Shown here piece by piece: positions 54,111-62,130 of a DNA stretch of 64,000 bases. Under the pieces are notes generated by a model, which was not told the DNA's origin, made no database searches, and saw only the letters and a list, made by a program, of their open reading frames with translations. The stretch covers positions 186,001 to 250,000 of the forward strand of contig CAWJKE010000008.1 in assembly GCA_963843455.1 (NCBI GenBank). Reading direction: 5' to 3'. The position numbers and the translations under genes are program-made. The first letter of the stretch is position 1. Every line of letters begins with the position of its first letter. The DNA is from CAIQPS01 sp963843455 (GTDB taxonomy: Bacteria; Actinomycetota; Thermoleophilia; RBG-16-64-13).

Positions 54111-54515
54111 CTAGTAGATCATCGCTCTGGGGAGGGTCTTGGCCTCCTCGATCCAACCAGCTACTGTGGTTTCCGCGGGCAGCTGACGCACCAGCTTCTT
54201 CTCCGCGTTCACTTCCGCCATCTTGGCTGTCAGATTGTCGGCCCGGCGCTTGGAGAGCTCGACAACGGTATCGACGCCGGCCGCTTCAAGGAGATCCGAG
54301 TACTGCTCACCGATCCCTTTGATGCGGAAAAGGTCGGCCACGTTCGTCCAGCGAAGAACCTGCTTCCCGCTCACCCCGCAGGCCGTTGCCAGTTCCTCAC
54401 GGCCCTTGGCAGTGGCTCCCGCCTTAAGGAGAGCCTCAGTGGTCGCGATCCCTTGTTCCTTGAGTTTCGCGGCGTACACCGGTCCGATGCCTTCGATATC
54501 CACGATCCTGGCCAT
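54111..54515 (-). CDS. Soluble DUF4332 helix-hairpin-helix protein
   Basis: 134 residues, entirely the DUF4332 domain: 'RIVDIEGIGPVYAAKLKEQG', 'FRIKGIGEQYSDLLEAAGVD' and 'KRRADNLTAKMAEVNAEKKL'. It is the paralogue of the membrane-anchored protein at 51367-52077, with well over half of the residues the same in the shared domain. ATG with GGGGAGG upstream; a TACAAT box lies at 54574-54579 on this strand. Function unknown. Confidence 0.88.
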   Translation of the reverse strand: MARIVDIEGIGPVYAAKLKEQGIATTEALLKAGATAKGREELATACGVSGKQVLRWTNVADLFRIKGIGEQYSDLLEAAGVDTVVELSKRRADNLTAKMAEVNAEKKLVRQLPAETTVAGWIEEAKTLPRAMIY

Positions 54516-54707
54516 ACGATCCTCCCCTGATCAGGTCCCCGACTCCCTCAGGTTGACAACGACCACTCCCCTTATTGTAGTCGGGCGCACGAGCTCCAGC
54601 GAGGGGCCATCTCCCGCTCGTTGTTTCTCGCAGAGCATCCGGTGGTACGTGGTTTAGGGACCGGTCCGGCCGGTAGAGCGGGCGTTGGCGGCACAGAGGA
54701 GGACTCA

Positions 54708-54960
54708 GTGAAGTGGCGGGGTAGACGGGAAAGCGGCAACGTCGAGGACCGCCGGGACATCGGCGGCCGCGGCCTGGCTATAGGCGGGGGCGGCGGCCAG
54801 CGCCATCGGCGACGACCGCATACAGAAACAAGCCCAGGGTTACGCGGTCCCGGATACCTTCACCCACGGGACCTCGGAGCAACGGGTGCGCTGGTTCAAG
54901 CTGGGATACGAGACCGGAGATCTCTCGAAGGGCGACACTTTTTTGGCAGACCCTCTGTGA
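54708..54960 (+). pseudogene. Internally deleted neutral zinc metallopeptidase (YpfJ/KPN_02809 type)
   Basis: GTG with AGAGGAGG upstream opens 'KWRGRRESGNVEDRRDIGG', the start of this family, which then becomes a glycine run. After a frame change around 54790-54802 the C-terminus reads 'AIGDDRIQKQAQG', 'VPDTFTHGTSEQRVRWF' and ends at TGA 54958. About 200 central residues, including the HExxH zinc site, are missing. The junction lies in GGCGGC repeats, suggesting deletion between short repeats. Confidence 0.8.
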
Positions 54961-55116
54961 ACTCGACGCACGTGCGTGCTAGCTTGTTGTCGCATTCCGG
55001 TAGAACTCGCGACTGCCGAGGCAGGGGTAAGATCTTTGCGGCTTTAGTGGCCCCCATCGGGGCTTTCAACGCTGCTTCTCTTCCAGCTAGATGGTCCTCG
55101 AGCGCATTTGCGGCAA

Positions 55117-55380
55117 TCACTGTTTGGCCTTAGTGTTCGTTCCCCAACGGGAAGCCACGTCCCTACGGCAAACCGAACCATCTCGAGTCCACACGTTGTC
55201 CGACTGATGACTTATCAGCAGCTTAACGCCTGGTAACATGGCCCGCGTCAGTCGGGCGAGTTCGGAGTCGAGGGGATTCTCGTCCCGACGGCCCGGCATA
55301 TCGCCGTTGGTCAATAGCATGTCGCTGTGGATGGCATCCACTACCAGCCGCAAGATCCACCGGGGATCCTGCGTCGGCAT
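55117..55380 (-). CDS. Unrecognised small frame behind the AbrB-like antitoxin
   Basis: Up to 87 codons from an ATG six bases after the AbrB-like stop. The first 60 residues look protein-like ('DSELARLTRAMLPGVKLL'), but the part after residue 60 covers the hairpin repeat at 55201-55222 and looks random. It occupies the place of a toxin gene yet shows no PIN, RelE or MazF features. Possibly a gene cut short by the repeat. Confidence 0.35.
   Translation of the reverse strand: MPTQDPRWILRLVVDAIHSDMLLTNGDMPGRRDENPLDSELARLTRAMLPGVKLLISHQSDNVWTRDGSVCRRDVASRWGTNTKAKQ
55201..55222. repeat. CTGAT-N5-ATCAG hairpin copy a
   Basis: CTGAT-GACTT-ATCAG followed by CAG. It resembles the anticodon arm of the nearby tRNA-Thr (CTGAT-TTGTA-ATCAG-CAG) and related hairpins at 58084, 58373, 63146 and 63795. 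Confidence 0.55.
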
Positions 55381-55386
55381 GGATAT

Positions 55387-55569
55387 CTACTCTGCTAACT
55401 CCCGGAGAGCGTTGCGGTAGGTGCGTGCGACCTTGGTCGCAATCGACAGCGCCTGCTTGGTGTCTGGATCATAGGGAGTAGTCAGGATTCCGCGATCCGT
55501 CTCGAAAGCGATTACCGTGTCGCCGGCGGTCAATTTGAGTCGGTCGGCCATTTCCTTGGGCAAGGTCAA
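55387..55569 (-). pseudogene. SpoVT/AbrB-type antitoxin, probably N-terminally broken
   Basis: The frame from TTG 55569 reads 'LTLPKEMADRLKLTAGDTVI', the centre of an AbrB/MazE swapped-hairpin domain, then a short helical tail. The expected first strand is visible upstream in the same frame (AGTRILPR) but a TAG replaces the codon that should join it. TTG has no ribosome site. Either the gene is dead or it starts at the TTG with a shortened domain. Confidence 0.55.
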
Positions 55570-55640
55570 CTAACGGGGTAGTATCCGCGTGCCGGCGGTT
55601 AGCCTGCAGAGTCTGAGGGCCGGGCTTTTCAGAAAGATCG

Positions 55641-55899
55641 TCACCCACGCCTGTACCTCACGTTCCGGTTGGGCTCGCTGATTAGCCACGCTGCCAAGGT
55701 AAGGTTCTCCGAAGGATAGACGGTGTGCAGGTCAGCCACCCGGTCGAGCATGTAGTTGTCCAAGCCAATCAGCAGGCCCTCGCGGGCGACCTCGGCCATG
55801 AGCCCGTCCTCCTCGTAGCGCCCCCGCGAGCGGCCACATTCGCAGGCCACTCCCTCGTGGGTGAGACGGCGCATATCTCCACAGGCGGGGCAATGACCG
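55641..55899 (-). pseudogene. Zinc-ribbon protein remnant
   Basis: From about 55899 the frame reads HCPACGDMRRLTHEG and then VACECGRSRGRYEEDG, a C-x2-C ... C-x-C zinc ribbon, and continues to 'ENLTLAAWLISEPNRNVRYR'. An in-frame TGA lies just upstream with no usable start between; an internal ATG at 55874 would lose the first cysteine pair. It looks like a 5'-truncated gene. Family not recognised. Confidence 0.4.
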
Positions 55900-56060
55900 A
55901 TTTGTCAGCTAATCAAGAAGAAGCCGTGGCTATACGTTAACTTGCTGTCGGGAGATATCCCATACGCTTGACTGGACGCACGGTTGGGTACTAGTGGCTG
56001 TGTTGCATGAGTCTTGATTGCAGCAACACGGAAACCGCGGGGTCAGCCGGAGGAGCGTAC

Positions 56061-56945
56061 ATGGCCGAGAAGGATCAATCACGCAAACGCGCACAGGCAG
56101 CCGAGGGGACGGGAACCCCGGGAGCAGAAGCTCCCAAGACAGGTAGGAGGGCTCGAGCGAAGCGGGCGGCCGCTCCTCAAGAAAAGCCCCCCCGGGCGCA
56201 GGCTAGCGTTGCTTCACCTAGGCGGACCTCCGGAAAGAGCCGGAAAGCTGAGGAAGCGGCTGCCTCTCAGAAGGCGGAGAAGACCCGGGCCGAGCAGACG
56301 GAGTATGCGAACGCCCTCAGCGAGAATGGCCGAGTGGTGGCGGCGCAGAGCTGGCGGGACATGATGCAGGGTGTGGATGCAATGGCAGCTGCCGAAGGGG
56401 TGGCCAAGCTCAGCCGGGTCGCGGCCCTGGCGGGAGCGAGAGACGTCTCGGAAGGGACCCGGGTCCTCGCCGCATCGCAAGACATCGTGTCCCAAAGCCT
56501 CGCCATGGGATCATTGAGCGAAGAGGACCTCGGTCTTGGTTTGACTCTGGCGGCCATAGCCGGGCAGGTGCGAGCCATGATTGGGGTGGTCGATAACTTG
56601 GGGACCAGCGTGGTCGCTGGCTTCTTGGACAGCAGGGGCGAGCAACTCGCACAGTTGGCCGAGACCCTGCTCCTTAGAGCCGGCGCGACCGGTGCCCTGG
56701 CCAAAGCGCTGGCTGACACCGGCATGGTCGTCGCCGAACTGGGGCAGGTGGAGGTGGCCGAGGGGGAAGCCGCATTTCGTGCCGCCGAGCGGGAGGCTGA
56801 GCGGGGCGAGGAGCTTGCCGATGAAGGTCTCGGACTGATGGCCGTGAGTCTCGTCGAGGCCGCGCAGGCCCAGGAACTGCAGGACCAGGCGGACGCCCTC
56901 GTGGCGGAGGCCGGCGCCGGAAAGCCCGAGAATCCCGAGGCGTAG
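56061..56945 (+). CDS. Ala-rich protein with basic, histone-like N-terminal tail
   Basis: 294 residues. The first about 85 residues are Lys/Arg/Ala/Pro-rich and disordered, resembling histone H1-type tails ('TGRRARAKRAAAPQEKPPRA'). The rest is predicted long Ala-rich helix ('LAQLAETLLLRAGATGALAK'), and the end is acidic and coiled-coil-like. It could bind nucleic acid or coat a surface; no family recognised. ATG with GGAGGAG upstream; a start at 56007 has none. Confidence 0.7.
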   Translation: MAEKDQSRKRAQAAEGTGTPGAEAPKTGRRARAKRAAAPQEKPPRAQASVASPRRTSGKSRKAEEAAASQKAEKTRAEQTEYANALSENGRVVAAQSWRDMMQGVDAMAAAEGVAKLSRVAALAGARDVSEGTRVLAASQDIVSQSLAMGSLSEEDLGLGLTLAAIAGQVRAMIGVVDNLGTSVVAGFLDSRGEQLAQLAETLLLRAGATGALAKALADTGMVVAELGQVEVAEGEAAFRAAEREAERGEELADEGLGLMAVSLVEAAQAQELQDQADALVAEAGAGKPENPEA

Positions 56946-57044
56946 ACCTGACGCGGCGGCTGGCAGTCCTGCCCGCTCGCCCAGCTTGGTCCAAGTGAAG
57001 GTCAAGCAGCGGGTTTCGAGTCAAGTCAATTCAACGGCTGCATC

Positions 57045-57070
57045 CATCCCCCGGTGGGCACCGGGGGATG
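57045..57070. terminator. Perfect 12-bp hairpin between convergent genes
   Basis: CATCCCCCGGTG-GG-CACCGGGGGATG. It lies between the Ala-rich gene (plus) and the ERG2-like gene (minus) and likely ends transcription from one or both. No T-run. Confidence 0.6.
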
Positions 57071-57164
57071 GGGTGGATTCTTACCTGACTGCGGTTAATG
57101 AGTTGGCCAAGGTGCCTCCGGAGAGTTCCTCAGGACGGCAAGGCGCTGCCTTCACCGCCGGGTT

Positions 57165-57848
57165 TTAGGTCTTCCGCTGGAACCAGCGGATGTTCTCTTG
57201 CGGTATCTTGCTGACCTCCGGCGAGGGCACCAGCAGCTTGGTGAGTTTATAGGCGGTCCGGCTAATAGGAACGGTGAGCGGCTTCAAGCAGGCATATTTG
57301 CGCCCGTATGCCTGAGCAACGAGGTCGGTATAAAGGCTGAGGGTCTGGGTCGCCGTCAAGAAATCCCCGCAGATCAGTATCTCCTCGGCGATGCCGAAAG
57401 GCATGCTCAGCGGAATGAAGCCCCTGGCATACTCAACCGCCCATACTCCGTCAGTGAAGTTCATAGCGCGCGCCTGGCCGGGTCCCACGTAAATGCGGTC
57501 GCCGGGGCCGTAAAGCTTCTTCTCGAACTCTCCCTCTCCGTAGTACCAGGTCTCGCCGTCGATGACTGTGTCCCAGAAGCCGGTGAAATGGCGCCCGGAG
57601 TGGCCCTCAGACCCGATCGGCGTGCCCCATATCATGATGTACTCGGTCATGGAGGCGTAATACAGCTTCATCTGTATCATGGCCCCACCTGCGATGCTGT
57701 ATATCCAGGGTTGCCCACGGTCCAGCACGTTGGGGTAGCGCTTGGCCAGTGACCGGGCGAAAACGTCGAACATCCGTGGCTTGGGCAACCCCAGGCACTC
57801 CAGGGAGCAATCGTGGACTATCTCTGGGTCAAAAATGGGCACCGGCAA
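57165..57848 (-). CDS. ERG2 / sigma-1 receptor-like protein
   Basis: 227 residues (225 if GTG at 57842 is used). It matches the eukaryotic ERG2-sigma-1 receptor family along its length: FDPEIV at the start, AGGAM (53-57), EYIMIWGTPIG, EGHSGRH (81-87), WDTVIDG, YGPGDRIYVGPG and EYARGFIP (139-146). Asp93 and Glu139 align with the human sigma-1 residues Asp126 and Glu172 that bind ligands. ERG2 isomerises a sterol double bond; here the substrate is unknown. The N-terminal membrane helix of the eukaryotic proteins is absent. It stands alone, with no sterol genes nearby. Confidence 0.88.
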   Translation of the reverse strand: MPVPIFDPEIVHDCSLECLGLPKPRMFDVFARSLAKRYPNVLDRGQPWIYSIAGGAMIQMKLYYASMTEYIMIWGTPIGSEGHSGRHFTGFWDTVIDGETWYYGEGEFEKKLYGPGDRIYVGPGQARAMNFTDGVWAVEYARGFIPLSMPFGIAEEILICGDFLTATQTLSLYTDLVAQAYGRKYACLKPLTVPISRTAYKLTKLLVPSPEVSKIPQENIRWFQRKT

Positions 57849-58197
57849 GACCCTTCATATGCTATTGACCCCGCGCGCGGGTGGCCCCTGGCGCGACGCG
57901 TCATCTTGGCCATGATAAAGCAGTGCAACCGGTTGCGCCGACAGGATGCCGGTCCTGTTGTTGAACCGGCACCGCGAGCTTCATGGGGAGCCCGTAAGGC
58001 ACAGCCCTCGATTTCCAGTTGCGAGGCCATTGCTCGGGGTGGACCGCATTTCGTGGGCGAATAACCGCCGAGGCTGAGAACACCGCTGATGATGTATCAG
58101 TGAGTCGCCCGCACTACCGGTCCGGAAAACGCGAGCCAGCCTCTTTGCCGCTATAGTCTTACGCTCCGATCACGTTTCGACGCAGAGGGAGCATCCC
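57849..58197. other. Gap between ERG2-like gene and Lys/Pro peptide
   Basis: About 350 bases. It holds hairpin copy b (58084-58104) and a TATAGT box at 58152 that could be a -10 for the small peptide gene. No other coding signal recognised on either strand. Confidence 0.5.
58084..58104. repeat. CTGAT-N5-ATCAG hairpin copy b
   Basis: CTGAT-GATGT-ATCAG followed by TGAG. Related to the copies at 55201, 58373, 63146 and 63795. Confidence 0.5.
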
Positions 58198-58314
58198 TTG
58201 GAATTCCAGCTTGGCTCAAAGGACAAAGGTTCCAAAGCCGTCAAGAAGCCGAAAGGCCCCAAGAAGCCCAAGGCTCCGAAGGCGCCCAAGGTGCCCAAGG
58301 ATCCAGAGGCCTAG
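58198..58314 (+). CDS. Tiny Lys/Pro-repeat peptide
   Basis: 38 codons from TTG at 58198, six bases after AGAGGGAG, to TAG. After a short start (EFQLGSKDKGSKAV) the peptide is a run of Lys-Pro/Ala-Pro-Lys units, similar to tails of histone-like proteins. The ribosome site, upstream TATAGT box and biased composition support translation, but peptides this short are easily spurious. No family. Confidence 0.4.
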   Translation: MEFQLGSKDKGSKAVKKPKGPKKPKAPKAPKVPKDPEA

Positions 58315-58370
58315 TTGTAGTGCGCTCGACGAGGTTGACCGGTGAGACGAATCTTTTCCCCTGAGACGTT

Positions 58371-58422
58371 AGCTGATGGTCAATCAGCAGGTTGGGGGTT
58401 GAAATCCCCTTACCGGCTCCTC
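58371..58422 (+). repeat. Degenerate 3' half of tRNA-Thr (attachment-site scar)
   Basis: From AGCTGAT to ACCGGCT this stretch follows the 3' half of the intact tRNA-Thr at 52179-52250: the same anticodon stem, CAGGTTGGGGGTT, then changes in the T-loop (TTGAAAT) and acceptor. The 5' half is missing. Such half copies are left at the far end of elements that insert into tRNA genes, so 52.2-58.4 kb may be or have been an island. Confidence 0.7.
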
Positions 58423-58526
58423 ACGGGGCCCTACCAAATGACGGGCTGAAGGCCGGTTTCTATTCCGACAAGGTTATCCGCCAGCTCGCACAGGGCTCCA
58501 ATTCTGGGGCCGAACGGGCGGCGTCC

Positions 58527-58572
58527 CACTCAAAACCCGAGGATCGCAGGTTCAGCTCCTGCCGCGCTGGCG
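58527..58572 (+). repeat. Second tRNA 3'-half scar
   Basis: A perfect T-arm, GCAGG-TTCAGCT-CCTGC (58546-58562), with anticodon-loop-like CTCAAAA before it and an acceptor-like tail after. The 5' half is absent. ACCCGAGGATCGCAGGTTC (58535-58553) matches 62523-62541 at 17 of 19 bases, so the two bracket the trehalose operon as direct repeats. Confidence 0.65.
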
Positions 58573-58604
58573 TCAAGAAGGCTCCGCCGGAAGGCGAGGC
58601 TCTG

Positions 58605-60086
58605 CTACTGGTAATGCTCGGGTATGTATTCCTCCTGCACCGGAAAGTCCCGCAGTTCTTTGTCGGTGGCTGCACGCATGAACGAGTCGACCCACCAGAA
58701 GATGTCCTGATCGCGGACGTTCCGCTGCAGACGCCTCATGCGGAAGCGTCGCTCACCCGGCCCCATGTGAAAGGCATCATGAATAGCGTTAGCCGTCTGC
58801 TCCACATCGTAGGGATTCACTACCAGCGCCGCTCGTCCCAGTTGGGCCGAAGCTCCTGCGAATTGGCTGAGGATGAGCACAGAGTCCCGTTCCACGCTGC
58901 AGGCACAGAATTCCTTGGCCACCAGGTTCATCCCGTCCTTCAACGGGGTGATGAGAGCGATCTCGGCGGCACGGTAGAAAGCCAAGAGTTCTGTCGAAGA
59001 AAGACTGCGAAAGTAGTAGAGGATGGGTGCCCAACCGACCTGAGCATAACGTCCGTTGATCTCGCCCACCAGCCGCTCGATCTCCATTTTCAGTTCGTCA
59101 TATTCCGGGATACCGACCCGGCTGGGCACCACCACCTGGATCAGGCTTATGCGCCCCTGCACCTCGGGAAAGCGCTCAAGCAGGTCCGCGAACGCCCGCA
59201 GCCTATGGGGAATTCCTTTCGTGTAGTCCAGCCTGTCGACACCAAGTACGAGCTGTCTGCCCTTATAGCGGGTCCGGATCTCCTGTAGCCGCTCCTCGAC
59301 CTCCGGCATCTTGGCCCGGGTGGCGTAGCCGGTCGCGTCTATGCCGATAGGGAAGTTGCCCACACGCATCTCTCGAGCCCCCACCTTTACCACATGCAGG
59401 TTGCCCTGGACACTCAGACGCGCATCCTTAACGAGCATCCGTACGCATTGGATGAAATTGCGGCGATCCCGTACGGTCTGGAAGCCCACCAGATCGTATG
59501 CGAGGAGCGAATTGAGCACCGCTTGGCGCTCGGGAAGCTTCATGAAGATGTCGGGCGAGGGGAAAGGGATATGCAGGAAGAAGGCGAGGTCGGCCCGGCA
59601 GTCTTCCTGGCGTGCGTGGCGGGCGACGTCCATCAGCTGGTAGTCGTGGATCCAGACGAAATCCTCGGGGTGACAATTGGAGGCCAGGGCGTGCGCAAAC
59701 TTGGCGTTGACCGATACGTACGCCGGCCAATATGCAGGATCGAACTTGCAGTTCGCCTGCATGTCATGAAAGAGCGGCCAGATGCTCTCGTTCGCGTATC
59801 CGTGATAGTACTTGTCGATCTCGTCTCTGCTGAGAAGCACCGGTTCGAGCGTGTAACCCGTCCCGCGTGCAGCCTTGCGCAGGACTTCCCCGACTTTGGG
59901 AACTTCGTCCGTGACTCCCGGCCAACCGATCCACACACCGCCTCGGTCGCGGAGCACCGGCAGAAGAGCCGTCACCAGACCACCGGACCCAGGCTTCAGG
60001 GCCCACTTCTCGCCGGTCTCTCTTTGCAGCACGTACGGGAGGCGGTTTGAGACCACGACAAGTCTCTGGGTCGATTGCGCGGCCAC
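58605..60086 (-). CDS. otsA: Alpha,alpha-trehalose-phosphate synthase
   Basis: 493 residues, GT20 family. Sugar- and nucleotide-binding motifs: 'SNRLPYVLQ', 'PGSGGLVTALLPVL', 'IHDYQLM', 'FPIGIDATGY', 'GVDRLDYTKG' and 'LKDGMNLVAKEFCA'. It makes trehalose 6-phosphate from an NDP-glucose and glucose 6-phosphate. GTG start after AAGGAGG. It is the last gene of a minus-strand run treT-otsA; the matching phosphatase gene otsB at the head of the run is broken. Confidence 0.93.
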   Translation of the reverse strand: MAAQSTQRLVVVSNRLPYVLQRETGEKWALKPGSGGLVTALLPVLRDRGGVWIGWPGVTDEVPKVGEVLRKAARGTGYTLEPVLLSRDEIDKYYHGYANESIWPLFHDMQANCKFDPAYWPAYVSVNAKFAHALASNCHPEDFVWIHDYQLMDVARHARQEDCRADLAFFLHIPFPSPDIFMKLPERQAVLNSLLAYDLVGFQTVRDRRNFIQCVRMLVKDARLSVQGNLHVVKVGAREMRVGNFPIGIDATGYATRAKMPEVEERLQEIRTRYKGRQLVLGVDRLDYTKGIPHRLRAFADLLERFPEVQGRISLIQVVVPSRVGIPEYDELKMEIERLVGEINGRYAQVGWAPILYYFRSLSSTELLAFYRAAEIALITPLKDGMNLVAKEFCACSVERDSVLILSQFAGASAQLGRAALVVNPYDVEQTANAIHDAFHMGPGERRFRMRRLQRNVRDQDIFWWVDSFMRAATDKELRDFPVQEEYIPEHYQ

Positions 60087-60122
60087 ATGGCCTCCTTGGT
60101 CGCTCAGCGAGGAGATCGGGTC

Positions 60123-61379
60123 CTATCCCAACTCGATGCGGTCTTCGACTCCGTGGATGAGCGCGACCATCATGGTCAGATACTCGCGCAGGTGGCGGGT
60201 GATGAGGAAGTTCTGACGGACCAGTTCGCGGGCGTTATCGCCGATCTGACGGATCCGTGGGCGGTCGAACAGCAGGTATCGGATACGCATAGCGGCGCCT
60301 TCCGGCGTGTCCACCAGGAACCCGGTGCGGTGATCCAGCAACTGCAGCCGGATGCCCCCGGTATTGCCACCGATGACGGGCTTGCCTTTCCACATAGCTT
60401 CGGTGACCGTTAGCCCGAAGCCCTCACGCAGGGATTTCTGCAGCACGATATCGACCCCGGTCTGCAGGGCATTTATGGTCCGGTCGCTGTAGCCCGACGA
60501 AAGAACGTGGATGTCAGGATCTCCTGCGACGGCTTCTAGCACTTCCCTCAGCACCAGGTCACCCTCAGGATCGTCGGCAGCTCCTCCTCCGGCCAGCACC
60601 AATTGCAGGCTGGGAACGAACCCCTTCGACAACTTATATGCCTGGATGACTCCCAGGGGGTCCTTGAACCGATCGAAGCGTGAGACCTGCAGAAGGATGG
60701 GCCGGCGCGGGTCTATCTCGAAGTCTCGTAGGACCTTCTGGACCTCCTCTGGGGGAAGGGGCACGTTCTTCTCGCTCAAGGGATCGATAGAAGGGGGGAT
60801 GAGGAACACCGGATGCGGCATGGGCTGGGCGAACGCTGCGATGGAGAACACGCTGGCGTCGTACCCGTCGATGAACTGGCGGAGGTACTTCCACACCGGC
60901 CTGTACGGGCGGCTAAGGTCGATGTGGCATCGCCAGACCCACTTGCCCCGGCGTTCTGGACAGTGCCTCAGCAGTGGTGCCGGTTGTGGATCGTGGATGA
61001 AAACCACGTCGGCCGCCTCGAGCAGCGGGCGCAGACGCTCGGCGTTCCGGGCGTTGACTTGTTCGTAGGCGCGCAGCAATGAATCGGAAATGCCCAAGGC
61101 TTTGCCCTGGAGAGCGTTGTGGAAGGATTTTGTGCAGGCGAAGAAGTCGTCCGTGCCGTCGATGACCTCCCAGCTGGCATCTAGGCCGAGTTCTTGCATG
61201 AGCGGCACCAGCTTCTCCAAGATCTCGGCGACGCCTCCGCCCCTGCGGGTGGAGTTCACATGCACGACTCTCAGACCCGCGATTTGTCTGGCCAATTGCC
61301 GTAGTTGCTCGATGGCGTCATAGCCCGCGTGCACCGCCTGGCGGTCCAGCAGGGTCACCGGTGTGGGAGCCTCGGTCAT
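60123..61379 (-). CDS. treT: Trehalose glycosyltransferring synthase (TreT), GT4
   Basis: 418 residues, GT4/GT-B fold. 'VVHVNSTRRGGGVAEIL' at the start is typical of TreT, and the nucleotide-sugar site has the EX7E motif in 'LREGFGLTVTEAMWKG'. TreT joins NDP-glucose to glucose to give trehalose directly, or runs in reverse. ATG at 61379, overlapping the upstream DUF5752 gene by four bases. In this operon it offers a route to trehalose that does not need the broken otsB. Confidence 0.9.
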   Translation of the reverse strand: MTEAPTPVTLLDRQAVHAGYDAIEQLRQLARQIAGLRVVHVNSTRRGGGVAEILEKLVPLMQELGLDASWEVIDGTDDFFACTKSFHNALQGKALGISDSLLRAYEQVNARNAERLRPLLEAADVVFIHDPQPAPLLRHCPERRGKWVWRCHIDLSRPYRPVWKYLRQFIDGYDASVFSIAAFAQPMPHPVFLIPPSIDPLSEKNVPLPPEEVQKVLRDFEIDPRRPILLQVSRFDRFKDPLGVIQAYKLSKGFVPSLQLVLAGGGAADDPEGDLVLREVLEAVAGDPDIHVLSSGYSDRTINALQTGVDIVLQKSLREGFGLTVTEAMWKGKPVIGGNTGGIRLQLLDHRTGFLVDTPEGAAMRIRYLLFDRPRIRQIGDNARELVRQNFLITRHLREYLTMMVALIHGVEDRIELG

Positions 61380-62068
61380 GTCGGAGTCCCCGGGCCCCGC
61401 CGGGCTCTGCGCGTTACGGCAGACGGGCGGAAATAGGCTTTGAACGTCTTGGCAAGGCGGTCCCGCAGCACGAAGAGCGATTCGAAGTAGGGGTCGATCT
61501 CCGCTAGAGAATCGCACAGTGGCTTGTATTGAGGTCCCCAGCCGAGAAGCCAGGCTCGGAAGTCGTCCATCGCAATATGTTCTCGGCGTCTGGCGTCGAT
61601 CAGGTGGTAGAAGATGCTTCCCACAGACAACTCCGGCAAGACCGGAGCCAATTCGGCGGGGTGTGTTAGGCGCCGGTGGGTGTCGAAGACCACGATGACC
61701 GAGCGGGTGAACTGAAACTGCTGGTCGGTTCGCGCGATCAGCATCACCTCGGTCTCGTCCAGGCGTTCGTCGATGATATCGATCAACTCCTGCCGGAGTT
61801 CCTCCATGTCGGCGTAGTCCGCGGGGTCGATGACGGCCAGGCGCTCGGCGGCTGGGCTGTCGTGAAGACCGTGGTGACACCAGGTGGCGAAGTCGTTGTT
61901 ATACTCCCGGTCGGAGAACTGCGGGCGTAGCAGGGTGCCCCAGAAGTGATGGTAGATGCAGCCTGGGTGTATATCGCGCAGATTATCGCGCAGTTCACGC
62001 AGAGTCTGGGCTCGCCGACCGGTTGCGATCGTGACGAGCGCGCAGTCCTTGATCGCAAAATCGACCAT
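61376..62068 (-). CDS. DUF5752-family protein of the trehalose operon
   Basis: 230 residues. 'HFWGTLLRPQFSDREYNNDF' and 'GSIFYHLIDARRREHIAMDD' are recognisable DUF5752 segments. The family is often found beside trehalose genes, with no known activity; histidine- and aspartate-rich motifs could bind metal. ATG with AGGAGG upstream. Its stop overlaps the treT start by four bases, so it is tied to treT. Confidence 0.85.
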   Translation of the reverse strand: MVDFAIKDCALVTIATGRRAQTLRELRDNLRDIHPGCIYHHFWGTLLRPQFSDREYNNDFATWCHHGLHDSPAAERLAVIDPADYADMEELRQELIDIIDERLDETEVMLIARTDQQFQFTRSVIVVFDTHRRLTHPAELAPVLPELSVGSIFYHLIDARRREHIAMDDFRAWLLGWGPQYKPLCDSLAEIDPYFESLFVLRDRLAKTFKAYFRPSAVTRRARRGPGTPT

Positions 62069-62130
62069 CGCAGGACCTCCTGCAGCCGAAATCGGCTCGA
62101 GTGACTATTGTACTCGAAGACTCGCCGCCT

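Noticed and set aside
55117..55380. VapC or MazF toxin partner for the AbrB-like gene
   Set aside because: The frame is in the right place but shows none of the motifs of either toxin family.
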